This document shows, piece after piece, positions 51,796 to 62,621 of a DNA stretch of 64,000 nt. Made by a program: the position numbers and the translations under genes. The stretch comes from Vanessa cardui (lineage: Eukaryota > Arthropoda > Insecta > Lepidoptera > Nymphalidae): the NCBI RefSeq assembly GCF_905220365.1, contig NC_061153.1, forward strand, positions 12,984,114 to 13,048,113, written 5' to 3'. Below the pieces are notes generated by a model. The model was not told where the DNA came from and made no database searches. It saw only the letters and a program-made list of their open reading frames with translations. Numbering within the stretch: the first letter of the stretch is position 1; each line of letters begins with the position of its first letter.

Positions 51796-54187
51796 TTAAA
51801 GATTAGAATAAAACCCTTCGTAATATTTTGGTATAATATTTTTAGATACAAGATTAAGTATACCTTGCTTCTTTGACTGTGAAATATGCAATTTTTGAGA
51901 ATATAATTTTTTTATAGTATTATTTATAGAGGGATTAGCTTTTTGTTGCCTTTTTTTTAGAGTAGATACAGATTTAAACCCCTCTTGCTGGTAAGAAGTC
52001 TTATATAAAAACTTATCTTTAATTTGTTTGTCAACTTTTATTATCCTTATGTCAGTCCATTTAACCTTTTCTCCGTCTTCATTCGTTGTATAATTGCCTA
52101 GAGCTAGAGGTTTTAAATCAAAAAAACTTTCATGTGTAAGTTCTCTAACCAAGTACGGGGAGCCTTTCTTCTTAGCAGTTTTTATCAGAGTAATGTATTG
52201 ATCTGGCACGTAAATAGGGGAAGACCTCAAAGCTCTGGAGATATTTCTCTGAATCATGGAATGTACTGCATCCCCCTCATTTTGGGTGTGACCCTTAATG
52301 AGGAACTTATGAGTAATACTTCTCAGTTTTGGGAATGCACCTGTTGCATATTGGTACATTGACACCATGAATTTATTTTTTTGTTGACCACAGCAATTGT
52401 CACTGTAAAACACTACATCGAAGACTTCTGTAGCTTTATTATTTAAATTCTCCAAATACATGAGCACACAGGATCCGATCTCATTCACCCCTCGAGCTCC
52501 TTCTCCTTCATGCCAAACAAAACAAGTTGTAGCTTTAGAGCCAAGTTCGGTAATGGTAAAATTTAATAAATTTATTTTAGAAATATAATAAAAGCTTGAC
52601 ACTTCACCCCGTGACATGGCATTACCGCCTGCAAATCATATACTGATACTATGAAATTTTCAGTAACATTATTCTTATCTTTTTCTTTTTCTTCTCGTGA
52701 TAATGATTTTTCTTTCAAATGCTCTTCGTGTTTTTCTTGCAATTTCGACTTCTCTTCAGAATTATCAAATGATGTGCATTCTTCACATTGATCTTTTTTA
52801 GGTTTCCAAAAAGATATATTAAATTCAGACATAAATATATTATAGTAAATTTGATACGAAACATGCTGTTTATTTTCAGAGTTACATTTCTCAACATAAT
52901 TTCTATGCAAAGCAGCTACGGTAAGGCCACCTTCTATGTACTCCCGTTTAGACTGTGCACGACAATAGTGACTCTCGGGATCGAGTTTATATGATCCCTA
53001 ACATCGTCTTTTAGAGATGAATCGAGCTTGGGGTGATTATTATGCTTCCCTCTAAATTCTTTAAGCTGAACCCCTTTTAAACTTGACTTCTGTTTTTTTA
53101 CAACAGTCCTAATGGTTTTTTCTGAAATAGCAAGAGTATTCATAAAGAATACTTTGCATACTCTTGTGCGTTCCCCATTTAGTGGCAAATAGTATGAATG
53201 GTTGAGATTTTGGCGTGTGCTGCCAACGCGAGTGTAACGATACTTTGGTTTGATTTCTGTCATATTGCTATATATAAATTGTCTTTGTACAAGTAAATCA
53301 GCAGTCTTCCAATATTCACTAAAAATTAACAGTCTTTCCTGAGTAGTAAATTTAGTAGTGCATTTTAATTTACACTTATCAGAACATCCTGCCCCCATCT
53401 TCTTTTCTTTTATTTCCTTTTTTGTTTTTGACATAGATGTATATGCCATACCACTATTTCTTAATAATTTTGTTCTATTCCTTTTCCATAAATGAGTATT
53501 TACTTTCCTTTTACGACCTTTTTTTTCTTTGTTTTGATCGTCAATACAAGGGGATGCTGTATCGACACTTAACGCACTATTACTGGGTACCTGGTCATCT
53601 ATACTGTAGGGTTGTAAATCGAAATTGGGTTCACCTTTATTTATTTCAGACTGCACATCAACCGGAATCTTTATCGTCATCGAAATGTTTTGCTCTTTAG
53701 ACTCTATAAAGCTTTTACTAGACCCAGAAGGTCCAGGTGTGGGCAACAGTTGAAATTCAGTCGACAGGGCGCAGTCCAGATGATTGTCGCCATCTGAATC
53801 TGTGTGAGATAAGTCTGTTAATGCCTGGAAATCGGGATCTTGAGCACTGTCGTCACTAGAAAAATCTTGAAAGGAACTGTTCATACTACTCGTAGATGTA
53901 GAAGTTTCGCTGTCACTATCAGTTTCTGGAACAACGACGTGCGGTCTGGTCTCTCTGTCTTCATCATCAAGCAGAGATAAATCAAGATTATATTGGCTCT
54001 CAGGAATTGAATTAGTGTCCGAGGAATCATTTAGCAGGCCAGCATTCGGTTTATCGTTTAATATTGAATTATCAATTTGTGGGTTAGTGTCTGTCGTTGG
54101 CGATGTGTTAGAACAGTTATCCTCAATATGTCTCGTGTTGGTATTACCTGTTAACATACTCAGTATTTTGTGCGCTCTACTGTTCAT
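51796..54187 (-). pseudogene. DUF7869-like protein, single-exon gene with two frameshifts
   Basis: Three consecutive frames give one protein of about 790 residues. Part one (54187-52934): an acidic Ser/Asp-rich N-terminus to residue about 190, a basic patch KKGRKRKVN (222-230), a Cys cluster GAGCSDKCKLKC (266-276), RQNLNHSYYLPLNGERTRVC and ISEKTIRTVVKKQK. The frame is lost after SIPRV near 52985 and resumes as ESHYCRAQSKREYIEGGLTV, HRNYVEKC, KKDQCEECTSF. It is lost again near 52610 and resumes as RGEVSSFYYISK, CFVWHEGEGARGVNEIGS, VFYSDNCCGQQKNKFMV, FLIKGHTQNEGDAVHSMI. I recall this as an insect family with a DUF7869-type domain. The conserved Asp and His/Glu/Asp suggest an RNase H-like (transposase) fold, which is inference. 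Confidence 0.7.
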
Positions 54188-55015
54188 TCTGTAACAATAT
54201 TAATATTTTTTTAAGAAACCCTAATAGTTAGGCAAGTATACAGAAAACAATTGTATTAATATTATAATGAGAAACATAAATAGTTTACTATTACACGAAA
54301 TGCCAGAAAGGTGACCATTTAATTTAAGGTGAAAGCGTTGTTTATGCAGCAAATTGCAAAAAAAATTTGAATTTCGCGGTTACCCTGACGGTTCCACCTT
54401 AAATTTATATAATTTGAATCCACTGTAAATCAAAATAATGCAATACTGGTGTAAAAAAGAATAGGCTTTTCGTTAATAAAATAATTTTAATATAGTTAAC
54501 TTATATCAATTATAAACAAAACGGCCGCATTCCATAATATGACTGGTTTGAATTGAAATAAATATAGTAATTTCACAAAAAATGTGAGCAAAACGGCCAT
54601 GTTCCGTTATATGACTATTTTGAATTGGAAACAATATTAAACTTAAATAATTATTTAATGAAAAACGGCCATTTTTGAAATGTGGCAGTTTTCATTTAAA
54701 ATAACGTTTAATACTTACGTGAATATTTAATGTTAAACGGACGTATTTCACAATATGGCACTTTTGATTATAATCTCTCTTACAAAAATGGTAACCTTTT
54801 TGAAATGTGGCACTTTAACATAAAACTAACGTGCGCTTGTGACGAAGGTCGGGTCGCAACTGACAAAATGGCGGTTTTGTTCATATTTACTCCGCGCAAA
54901 TACGAAAATGCAAAAAGGGACTTTTATTATTTTTGTATCTTAAAATGGGAAATCAATGGTAGTTTTTTTAAATATAAAAATATGGCCAAGTAGCATTGCT
55001 TTTTTTTATAAAAAG
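54188..55015. promoter_or_regulatory. Upstream region with five degenerate repeats
   Basis: At 54521-54550, 54592-54620, 54664-54690, 54735-54765 and 54785-54815 a motif of the form AAACGGCC.T...ATATGGCACTTTTGA recurs at spacings of 50-75 bp. It lies 330-630 bp upstream of the DUF7869-like start codon. Such arrays are seen as transposase binding sites near element ends, or as promoter elements; I cannot tell which. An ACAAAATGGCGG motif follows near 54865. The rest is AT-rich. Confidence 0.5.
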
Positions 55016-55019
55016 TATT

Positions 55020-56119
55020 TTGATATTTTTTTTAGTTGTGGCCCTTTTGTATTGAAGCAGCGATATGTTTATTAAACGTTAGTTTACTGTCCATAATAAC
55101 TCCTAAATCTCGGACTTCGGAAACTTCGGTTAAAGATACACCATTTATTAAATAAATGGAAGAAATATGATTTCTTTTCTTGGTAAATTTTATATGGATA
55201 CATTTATTCACATTTAAAATCATTTTATTATCTTTACACCAACTATTTACAGCGTCTTAATCACTTTGGAGTAGTTTAACATCATCAACACTTAATATTT
55301 GCTTATATATTTTCAAGTCATCAGCAAACATTAATCACTTGCTATGCAAAATTTTATCTGTAATATCATTTATGAATATTAGAAATAGAATAGGACCAAG
55401 ATGGGAACCCTGCGGCACACCTGAACTGGCTACAAATGGACTAGAGCTAAAACCATTGACAATTACTTTTTGCACTCTATTATTAAGATAAGACTCAAAC
55501 CATTTTAACAGAATGCAATGAATACCATAACTTTGTAATTTTGATTTTAAAATAATGTGATCTACCCTATCGAATGCGTTACTAAAGTCTGTATATATGG
55601 CGTCTACTTGTGTCCCATCATCTACATATTTTGAGATATCTGAAACATAACTAACAAGGTTGCTTACTGTCGACCTATTCCTACAGAACCCATGTTGTTT
55701 ATTTGCTATCATTTTATTTAGGAAGAGGGTAAGCTTGTCGCATATAACTTGTTCAAATATTTTTGAAAAATGATTTAAAATGGAAATTGGACGATAATTA
55801 CTGACTAAATTCCTATCCCCTTTCTTATAAATTGGTACTACATGCGCCTCTTTCCATTCGGTAGGAAAAGTACCAGTAATTAGGGATCTATCAAAAATTA
55901 GTTTTAATGGTAAGGTTAGATATTTATAAACTTGTTTTATGAAGTATGGGGGTATGCCATCCGGACCGGCTTCTTTGCTTGCGTCAATAGATTTTAGGAT
56001 CTTTGATAATGTACGTTCTGTAACATGAATAGAACCCATTGAAAATTGAGGAAAAATATCATCTTTATTGAGCAAAGAAGGTGAGTGCACGGTATCGTCT
56101 GTTGATTTTGTGAAAATAA
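55020..56119 (-). pseudogene. LINE-B ORF2, RT core to thumb
   Basis: Element order right to left: SKEAGPDGIPPYFIKQVY, NYRPISILNHFSKIFEQV, YTDFSNAFDRVDHIILKSKL, SSGVPQGSHLGPILFLIFIND, an in-frame stop at 55335, then LMFADDLKIYKQI (catalytic FADD), a second stop near 55258, MILNVNKCIHIKFTKKRN and VRDLGVIMDSKLTFNKHI. It is cut at 55020 (3'-truncated). At 56119 a mariner interrupts it. The sequence resembles LINE-C in layout, but is a different family. Confidence 0.88.
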
Positions 56120-57400
56120 TAGGTTGGGGAAAAAGTTTCTTCGTATTTTATATGAAAATTCAAAAAGTTTTTTTTATAATTTATTTACATTTGACTAAAG
56201 TATGTAGGTGCCATTTTGTTCCATAACTTTTTGCCATCTTGTTGGTAGTGACATGATCCCATTGCTGTAAAAATTTTGGGGCTTCTGATCGAAAAACTGC
56301 GACAAGTGGTTTTGGCAGTCCTCTCGTGATGTTAACCTGACACTGCCTAAGGAATTCTGCAGAGAACGAAACAGATGAAAATCTGAAGGTGCAAGGTCAG
56401 GACTATACGGCGGATGCATTAATACCTCCCAGCCAAACTCTCGTAATTTTTGTTGAGTAGCTAAAGATGTGTGAGGTCTAGCGTTGTCATGGTGAAAAAC
56501 CACACCCCTTCTGTTGATCAATTCTGGCCGTTTTCTCTCAATTTCTTGCTTCAAACTCATCAATTGTTCGCAATACAGTTCTGAATCGATGGTCCTGCCG
56601 GGCGGTAACAGCTCATAATGAATGATGCCCTTCCAATCCCACCATACACACAGCATTACCTTGTTGCGAGTTAATCCGGCCATTTTGCCACAGTCTGTGA
56701 AGCTTGACCGGCCTTTGACCACGATCTTTTTCGCACGTTCTTGTCGTATGTGATTCACTTTTCATCACCAGTTATCAGCTTCTTCAAAAATGGTTCGGTT
56801 TCATTACGTCGTAATAAAGAATCACAAATGAGTACACGGTTCATTAGGTTTCTTTCAGTGAGTTCATGAGGCACCCATATATTGAGCTTTTTTGTGTACC
56901 CAGCTTTATTCAAATGAGTCAAAACCGTTTTGTGGTCAATTGCCAGTTCTTCAGCTACATCGTAACTACTAATATGCCGATCTTGCTCCACTTTTTCAAA
57001 AATGGCATCAATTTTGTCCGTAACAGGGCGACCAGAGCGAGATGCATCTTTGATATCAAAATTTCCGGCTTGAAAACGCTTAAACCAAACTTGCGCTACT
57101 CTCACAGATACTGCATTAGGTCCATAAATATCACAAATTTTTTTCGCGGCTTGAGTTGCATTTTTACCTTTTTTATAGTAAAATTTTAAAATGTATCGAA
57201 TTTCTTCTTTAGATTCACTCATTTTAACAACAACAAAAACAAATGAAAATCACACAAATTCCTAATTTGAATTTGGAAGTGCCTTCTTTAAAATTAAAAC
57301 TTTTTAATGATACCAAAACCAGCCAGATACAAATGGTATAGCCAAAGAGATTTTATTACAAGTTCATACATATATGCGAAAAGACTTTTTCCCCAACCTA
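56120..57400 (-). mobile_element. mariner element with intact TIRs in LINE-B
   Basis: The ends read TAGGTTGGGGAAAAAGT at 56120 and its reverse complement up to 57400, with about 24 of 27 matching positions. TA at each side is the target duplication. The element is 1,277 bp between the TAs. LINE-B reads VCSLFANRF on one side and TVHSPSLL on the other. It is a mariner-type Tc1/mariner element. Confidence 0.92.
56195..57222 (-). pseudogene. mariner transposase with one stop and one frameshift
   Basis: Start codon at 57222 (MSESKEEIRYILKF). The N-terminal helix-turn-helix regions (AAKKICDIYGPNAVSV, SYDVAEELAIDHKTVLTHL) are followed by the first catalytic aspartate in LITGDEK. The next codon is TGA where mariners have Trp. 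The frame goes on with ITYDKNVRKRSWSKAG, then two extra bases near 56690 shift it to GLTRNKVMLCVWWDWKG, with HHDNARPHT and PPYSPDLAPSDFHLF. The second and third aspartates fit the D34D spacing of mariners. It cuts and pastes the element in intact relatives; this copy is inactive. Confidence 0.92.
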
Positions 57401-57792
57401 ATAGATGAAAACCTATTTGCAAACAAACTACATACACCATCACCGGTATTAGATTTATTGTTATTATCATCAATCAATTCACTAGGAATTGTCGATGAAC
57501 CTCCTCGCAAAGTTTTTACATAAGAAAAAAACTTTTTTGGATTGGATTTTACTGCAGTTTCAACCCCACTTATATAACGAGAATAATAAGATTTCATGAC
57601 TCTATCTACACGATCATTTAAAATGTCCAATTCAATCAAGTCTCTAGGATTGTTATATTTTTTAAATCTATATCTTATTTTCTCTTTCTCAGTTATAATT
57701 TTGATTAAGACTCGTGAAAACCATAAGGGATATTTTATATTTCTTTTAATACTTTTTGGCACAGTTGAGTCTATAATAGATCGAAGTGTGTG
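57401..57792 (-). pseudogene. LINE-B ORF2, linker between endonuclease and RT
   Basis: Reads HTLRSIIDSTVPKSIKRNI, YPLWFSRVLIKIITEKEKIR, RFKKYNNPRDLIELDIL and SNPKKFFSYVKTLRGGSSTIP, the segment upstream of LINE RT. It joins the RT piece across the mariner insertion. On the other side, MVSIF at 59811 joins YHTLRSII across the composite repeat. Confidence 0.88.
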
Positions 57793-59808
57793 ATAAATAA
57801 ATAAAATTTTAACAAAAAGAAAAACCGACTTCAAACAAAACACTATTTTAAAACAAATGAATATGCACGAAAAAGTAATAAAAATAATTGCGTATTCAAC
57901 ATATTTTTTAGAGTCCTCCTAAGTAAACTGAAATGAAAAATATTAGACTACTTAAAAGTCGATTTACGATTATATAATGTAGTTATAATTATTGGTATAT
58001 TTGGAGCCGGTGTCAGCCACGGTGCCCTTGCCCCAACAATCAAAAGAAAGAAGCGATACGAGCCCCTTGATTGATCCAGTATATTATTGTGTAAAAGGTA
58101 ATTTGTAAAAAACATATTTGTTAAAGTATTCTCGTATTGTTTTTTGATAGATATACTGTAGGGTTTTATTGGCTGACACCGACTCCAAATATAGCAATAA
58201 CTATAACTACATTATATAATCGTAAATCGACTTTTAAGTAGTCTAATATTTTTCATTTCAGTTTACTTAGGAGGACTCTAAAAATATGTTGAATACGCAA
58301 TTATTTTTATTACTTTTTCGTGCATATTCATTTGTTTTAAAATAGTGTTTTGTTTGAAGTCGGTTTTTCTTTTTGTTAAAATTTTATTTATTTTTTGATT
58401 TTAAGTGAAGCTGATGTTGACTAACTATTTTTTATTAATATGGATAGATTAAGCGTTCCGTTAATATGAGTCAGAAACTACTTCGAGGACAATTTCAAAG
58501 GAAACTTGCGAAAAAAGGAAAAATAGACTTTCAAAAATGCGGATTTAATACGTCATGCGGCGTAAACTACAAGGTACCACCCTCGAAAGAGGTGTAATCG
58601 ACCTTAGTAAAAAACTTTGCAAAAGAGCTATTATATGTCGTACATCATATGACATCACATCATATACACAAAATTTGATTAAAGACAGTAAGAAATTCTG
58701 CCCCAAATCGCACCCTAACTGTAAGCTGTTTAGGAGTTCCGTCAATACATAGTATAAAACAAAGTCACTTTTTCTGTCCCTATATCTTCAAAACTACGCA
58801 ACTGATTTTAATGCGGTTTTTTTTAATAGATAGTTTAATTCAAGGGGAAGGTTTCTGTATATAATAAATGAACAATATAGTAAAGAAACACTGACAATTT
58901 TAGAAGTTTGCAATGTGATGTCGTAAATAAACAAATTCTTTAGTATATTTAGTATCAGTATTGCACCCGTGAGAAGTCGGGGCGGGTCGCTAGTTGATTA
59001 TAATATTTGATTATGACAATTACATGAACATAACCACGTTCCGGAAGGTGATTCAAATATCCAAGTAACCCATAAATAAAAGATTCGACCGAGTATTGCT
59101 AACGTGCTCCTCAGAATTGTTCCGTTCTATCCCGTTCCCTTAATTTATCATAGATCCTATGCTCAGAACCTTACCAAATTTACACCAAACTACGCTTAAA
59201 GTATATCCTACTACTATTATAAAGGCGAAAGTTTGTATGTATGGATGTATGGATGTTTGTTACTCTTTCACGTAAAAACTACTGAATGGATTTGAATGAA
59301 ACTTTACCACAATATAGCTTATACATCAGAATAACACATAGGCTACAATTTTTGAGGTTTCTAATGTGAGGTCGTAAAAAAACACATTTTTTGCGCATTT
59401 TTTATCCTTTACTTTGTACGAGAAATAATGACTTATTTACGAAGCGATTTTAAGCGATTACTAGACTAGACGGGACGAACCTGAAGTCCACGCGAACGAA
59501 GTCGCGGGCAAAAGCTAGTCCTTTATAATAAAAAAAGAATAATCGAAATTGTGCCAACCAATTTTGAGTTATTTACCTATTTATCGCGCACATACATAAT
59601 GCAAATTTAAGACTTATGTCGTTTTCATACGGATACCATCATCGGAAAAAAATTTTAAAAAAATGGGACCCCACGGGAAGCACTACCTTTCAAACAAAAA
59701 AAAAATTATCAAAATCGGTCTACCCAATGAAAAGTTATGAGGTAACAAACATAAAAAAAAAAATACAGACGAATTGATAACCTCCTCCTTTTGGAAGTCG
59801 GTTGAAAA
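57793..59808 (-). repeat. Composite hairpin repeat, copy 3 (complete), in LINE-B
   Basis: In minus orientation module A (59808-58386) is followed by the hairpin module (58385-57793). The hairpin arms (about 57803-58010 and 58170-58385) pair over more than 200 bp. The flanking LINE-B frame is continuous across it (MVSIF then YHTLRSII), so the two modules inserted together as one unit. It also holds the Helitron-like segment (58738-58993) and a separate Helitron (59206-59518). Confidence 0.8.
59206..59518 (+). mobile_element. Non-autonomous Helitron (Lep1-like)
   Basis: Starts TCCTACTACTATTATAAAGG after an A and ends AAAGCTAG before a T, with the hairpin CGCGAACGAAGTCGCG about a dozen bases upstream of CTAG. 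The other copies of module A lack it, so it is an independent insertion between A and T. It has no coding capacity and resembles widespread lepidopteran Helitron derivatives. Confidence 0.85.
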
Positions 59809-59810
59809 TT

Positions 59811-59907
59811 GAAACCATGATATTGACATCCCCCTTAGCCGACTTAAATTCTGACTGCCAGTTTACTTGGCTTAATTTAGAATTCACAATAAAGTAATCT
59901 GCCTTTT
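59811..59907 (-). pseudogene. LINE-B ORF2 fragment between two repeats
   Basis: Minus reading: KADYFIVNSKLSQVNWQSEF, SAKGDVNIMVSIF. This is the stretch between endonuclease and RT in LINE-B. About 130 codons of the endonuclease end are missing between it and the piece at 60811. Confidence 0.75.
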
Positions 59908-59944
59908 CAACCGACTTCCAAAAGGAGGAGGTTATCAATTCGTC

Positions 59945-59995
<51 letters not shown>

Positions 59996-60033
59996 GTTAC
60001 CTCATAACTTTTCACTGGGTGGACCGATTTTGA
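59908..60033 (+). repeat. Module A 5' end, copy 4 (short)
   Basis: Begins TTCAACCGACTTCCAAAAGG, then has a poly-T tract of about 40 bases (59950-59989) and GTTACCTCATAACTTTTCAC. It is cut off at GATTTTGAAT where the LINE-A fragment begins. Confidence 0.8.
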
Positions 60034-60782
60034 ATAAAAAAACACCATTTGTCGTATCTCCACGATTTGAGAACATCCCGATAGCCGCTACAGGTAGTAT
60101 CGGAATACTTGGCGTTGATATTTCGAGCCTCGTTCAGTTCCGCGGTCAATTGGAAGGCAAAGCCAAATTGGCTTCAAAGAAGCTCGGTGTGCTCAGCAGG
60201 GCGAGACAGTACTTCACGTCGGCCCATCGCCTAAAACTTTACAAGGCGCAAATTCGGCCTCACATGGAGTACTGCTCTCACCTCTGGGCGGGTGCTCCCC
60301 AGTACCAGCTCCTTCCATTTGACCGCATCCAACGTAGAGCGGCTCGAGTTATCGACGATCAAGCCCTTTCCGATCTCCTTGATCCTTTGGCTTTGCGTAG
60401 AGATGTTGGATCACTCTGCATCTTCTACCGAATTTTTCACGGGGAATGTTCCGAGGAATTGTTCGGATTAATCCCGGCTGCTGAATTTCACCTTCGGACA
60501 TCTCGTCAAAATTCTAAGTTTCACCCGCACCATCTTGATGTCCGAAAATCCACAACAGCGCGATTTCTTAGACATTTTCTGCCTCGCACAACCACTCTGT
60601 GGAACCAGCTGTCGCCGGCGGTTTTTCCGAACCGATACGACATGGGAACCTTCAAGAAAAGAGCGTTCTCCTTTCTCAAAGGCCGGCAACGCACCTGCAA
60701 GCCCCCTGGTGTTGCAGATGTCCATGGGCGGTGGTAGTCACTTTCCATCAGGTGAGCCTCCTGCTCGTTTGCCACCTATCCC

Positions 60783-60810
<28 letters not shown>
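60034..60810 (+). mobile_element. LINE-A 3' fragment with A-tail
   Basis: The open frame (60034-60737) matches the last 235 or so residues of LINE-A from KKTPFVVSPRFENIP to VADVHGRW, with only four or so amino-acid differences from the 29976-33336 copy. The short 3' UTR (TCAGGTGAGCCTCCTGC) and an A-run (60783-60810) follow. It is 5'-truncated. High identity suggests both copies inserted recently from related sources. Confidence 0.9.
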
Positions 60811-60815
<5 letters not shown>

Positions 60816-61125
60816 CCTTTACTTTCACTGACACCCACAAGTCCTCGAAAATACTTTCAAAGTGTTTGATTCGTTTAGACTGTATTTTATTTGACACAGC
60901 TATAAGAACTTCTCCACCATTTTTACCAGACAGTGCAGTTGTACACCGATCTCTTCTGTATGTTGTGTAGTCAGTAGTAAAAAGCTCGTTGTCGTGAATA
61001 GAATCATCTAACCAGGTTTCCGTTGCTATTATAATATCAAAGTTATTTTTGTAAGTCTCTAACTGAATATCATGCAACTTAGTCTTCATACCGCGAAAAT
61101 TTTGGTAGTAAATATTGAATTTTAA
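60811..61125 (-). pseudogene. LINE-B ORF2 start, endonuclease N-terminus
   Basis: Minus reading gives the ORF2 start with YYQNFRGMKTKLHDIQL, FDIIIATETWLDDSIHDNEL, YTTYRRDRCTTALSGKNGGEVLIAV and FEDLWVSVKVKE. This is the first third of an apurinic-type endonuclease (ETWLDD contains the catalytic Glu). It is cut by LINE-A and the A-tail at 60810. GKNGGEVL has Glu where relatives have GGV/GGG. Confidence 0.85.
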
Positions 61126-61164
61126 AGTTATTTTTTACGTAATACAACTCAGAGGTCTATTGAA

Positions 61165-62287
61165 TTAACTTAACATGTTCTGTAATGACTCCTGGCACTT
61201 TATTTGTTTAGCCGGAGATGTGTCATTTTTTCGCACAAAAATATGTCCGTTCCGTATCCACACAAATCTGTACTGTTTTTCGCGAGCCACTTGTCTGGTT
61301 TGTGCATGGAGAGATTTATAATATGGTGATAAATGTTCTGATATAAATATAGAGGACTTCGTTCCTCCGTAACCTAGATGACCCGAGTGAAGCTTCTCAG
61401 TAGGATTAGACTTATTGAACTTTGAAGCAGCTGCTAATACTTCATCCCTTAATCTTGTGCTTGGAAGTTTAACTATTATGGCACGTGGTCTCTTAGAATT
61501 ACCATCCATTTTTCTTACTCTGACACAGGTAATAATATCACTGTCTTTCAAAGGGACAGATACCATTGCACCTACTTGTTTAATGACAGACACAAGGTTT
61601 TCGGATTTGTTTTCGGGGATACCGTTGATCTCCAGGTTATTTTCTCGTGAATGCTGCTCTAACAGTAGTAACCTAGATGTGAGATCGTCAACTGTTCCGG
61701 AAAGTTTTTTATTATCTTTTGTTAATTCTATTATTTTCTCTTCATTAGATTTGAGATCAGATTTTATACGGTCATAATCTTCACTTAAGAATTGTATAGT
61801 ATTTTTTAAATCTTGTAACATACTCAGTTCATTCTTTATTGTTTGAAATTCGATCGAAAAATATGAATCTACGACCTTTTTAACTGCTTCTGTTACAGCA
61901 ATTTTAATTTCTTTCTTCAATGAAATCGAATCTATGTTGAATGTTTGTGAGGTGAACGTGTGTAAATTACTATCAGTTGTAGGTAGAATAGGTGAATCAC
62001 TTTCAGAGCTCTTTGTGCTATTTTTTGAAGTTAAATCATTGGAATTATTTTGTTTTTCTGATAATTCTGATAATCGGAGTTTTAGAAATTTCTTTTTTGG
62101 TTTGTTTGTGTTTGCATTTAATACAAATCCAGTTATTTTTAATCATCTTATCCATCATATTAAAAGATCCTTCCGATATTTTGGCACAGTTTATATCATA
62201 ATTATGTGTGCATTGTTTACACTGTAAATATTGCTTATTAACAATATTTTTGCTACGTCCAATACATGTTTTGAGCGTAGAAGACAT
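61165..62287 (-). pseudogene. LINE-B ORF1, zinc-finger and FP-like protein with one break
   Basis: The start at 62287 (MSSTLKTCIGRSKNIV) leads into a PHD-like finger (QCKQCTHNYDINCAKIS, NNWICIKCKHKQ). The frame breaks near 62040 and resumes in 61920-61165 with a long coiled coil (LKNTIQFLSEDYDRIKSDL, KKLSGTVDDLTSRLLLLEQH), then the FP-like RNA-binding part: NNLEINGIPENKSENLV, RPRAIIVKLPSTRLRDEVL, IFISEHLSP, YRFVWIRNGHIFVRKND. Layout equals LINE-C ORF1, but sequences differ widely. Confidence 0.85.
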
Positions 62288-62621
62288 TGTTATTGTTTAT
62301 TTTTATCAATAATTGTGAATAAAAATTGTAGTAAACAAGCAAAAAACGGTCGGTTACTTTCCTGGTAAACGGCAGCGGTAAGCGATGCAAGCAAACATGC
62401 GCGACTAATGTATTGGACACTGGTGCGATATGAAGCGGTGTAAGCGCTCAATACGTGCAGCGTGCTTCAGTTCTGCGAATTGTTGTCGGTCAAAGCAACA
62501 GCCGTTGCGTGGAATGTTTCGAATTGTTTATGCTTATAACTCAACAATTACATAAGTTTACACTTCTGTTAATATCACTGGATAGCACTTTTCACCAGTA
62601 ACTAGTTATTATAAGATTTAG
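62288..62621. other. Junction of LINE-B 5' end and BEL-4, no gene seen
   Basis: Mixed sequence with a moderately GC-rich stretch (62345-62510, GGTAAACGGCAGCGGTAAGC). It may hold the LINE-B 5' UTR or the BEL-4 leader. No LTR or PBS can be identified because the other end of BEL-4 lies outside the window. Confidence 0.4.

Noticed and set aside
54730..54993. Plus-strand frame of 87 codons
   Set aside because: It runs through the degenerate repeats upstream of the DUF7869-like gene, with no recognisable motif or homologous second copy.
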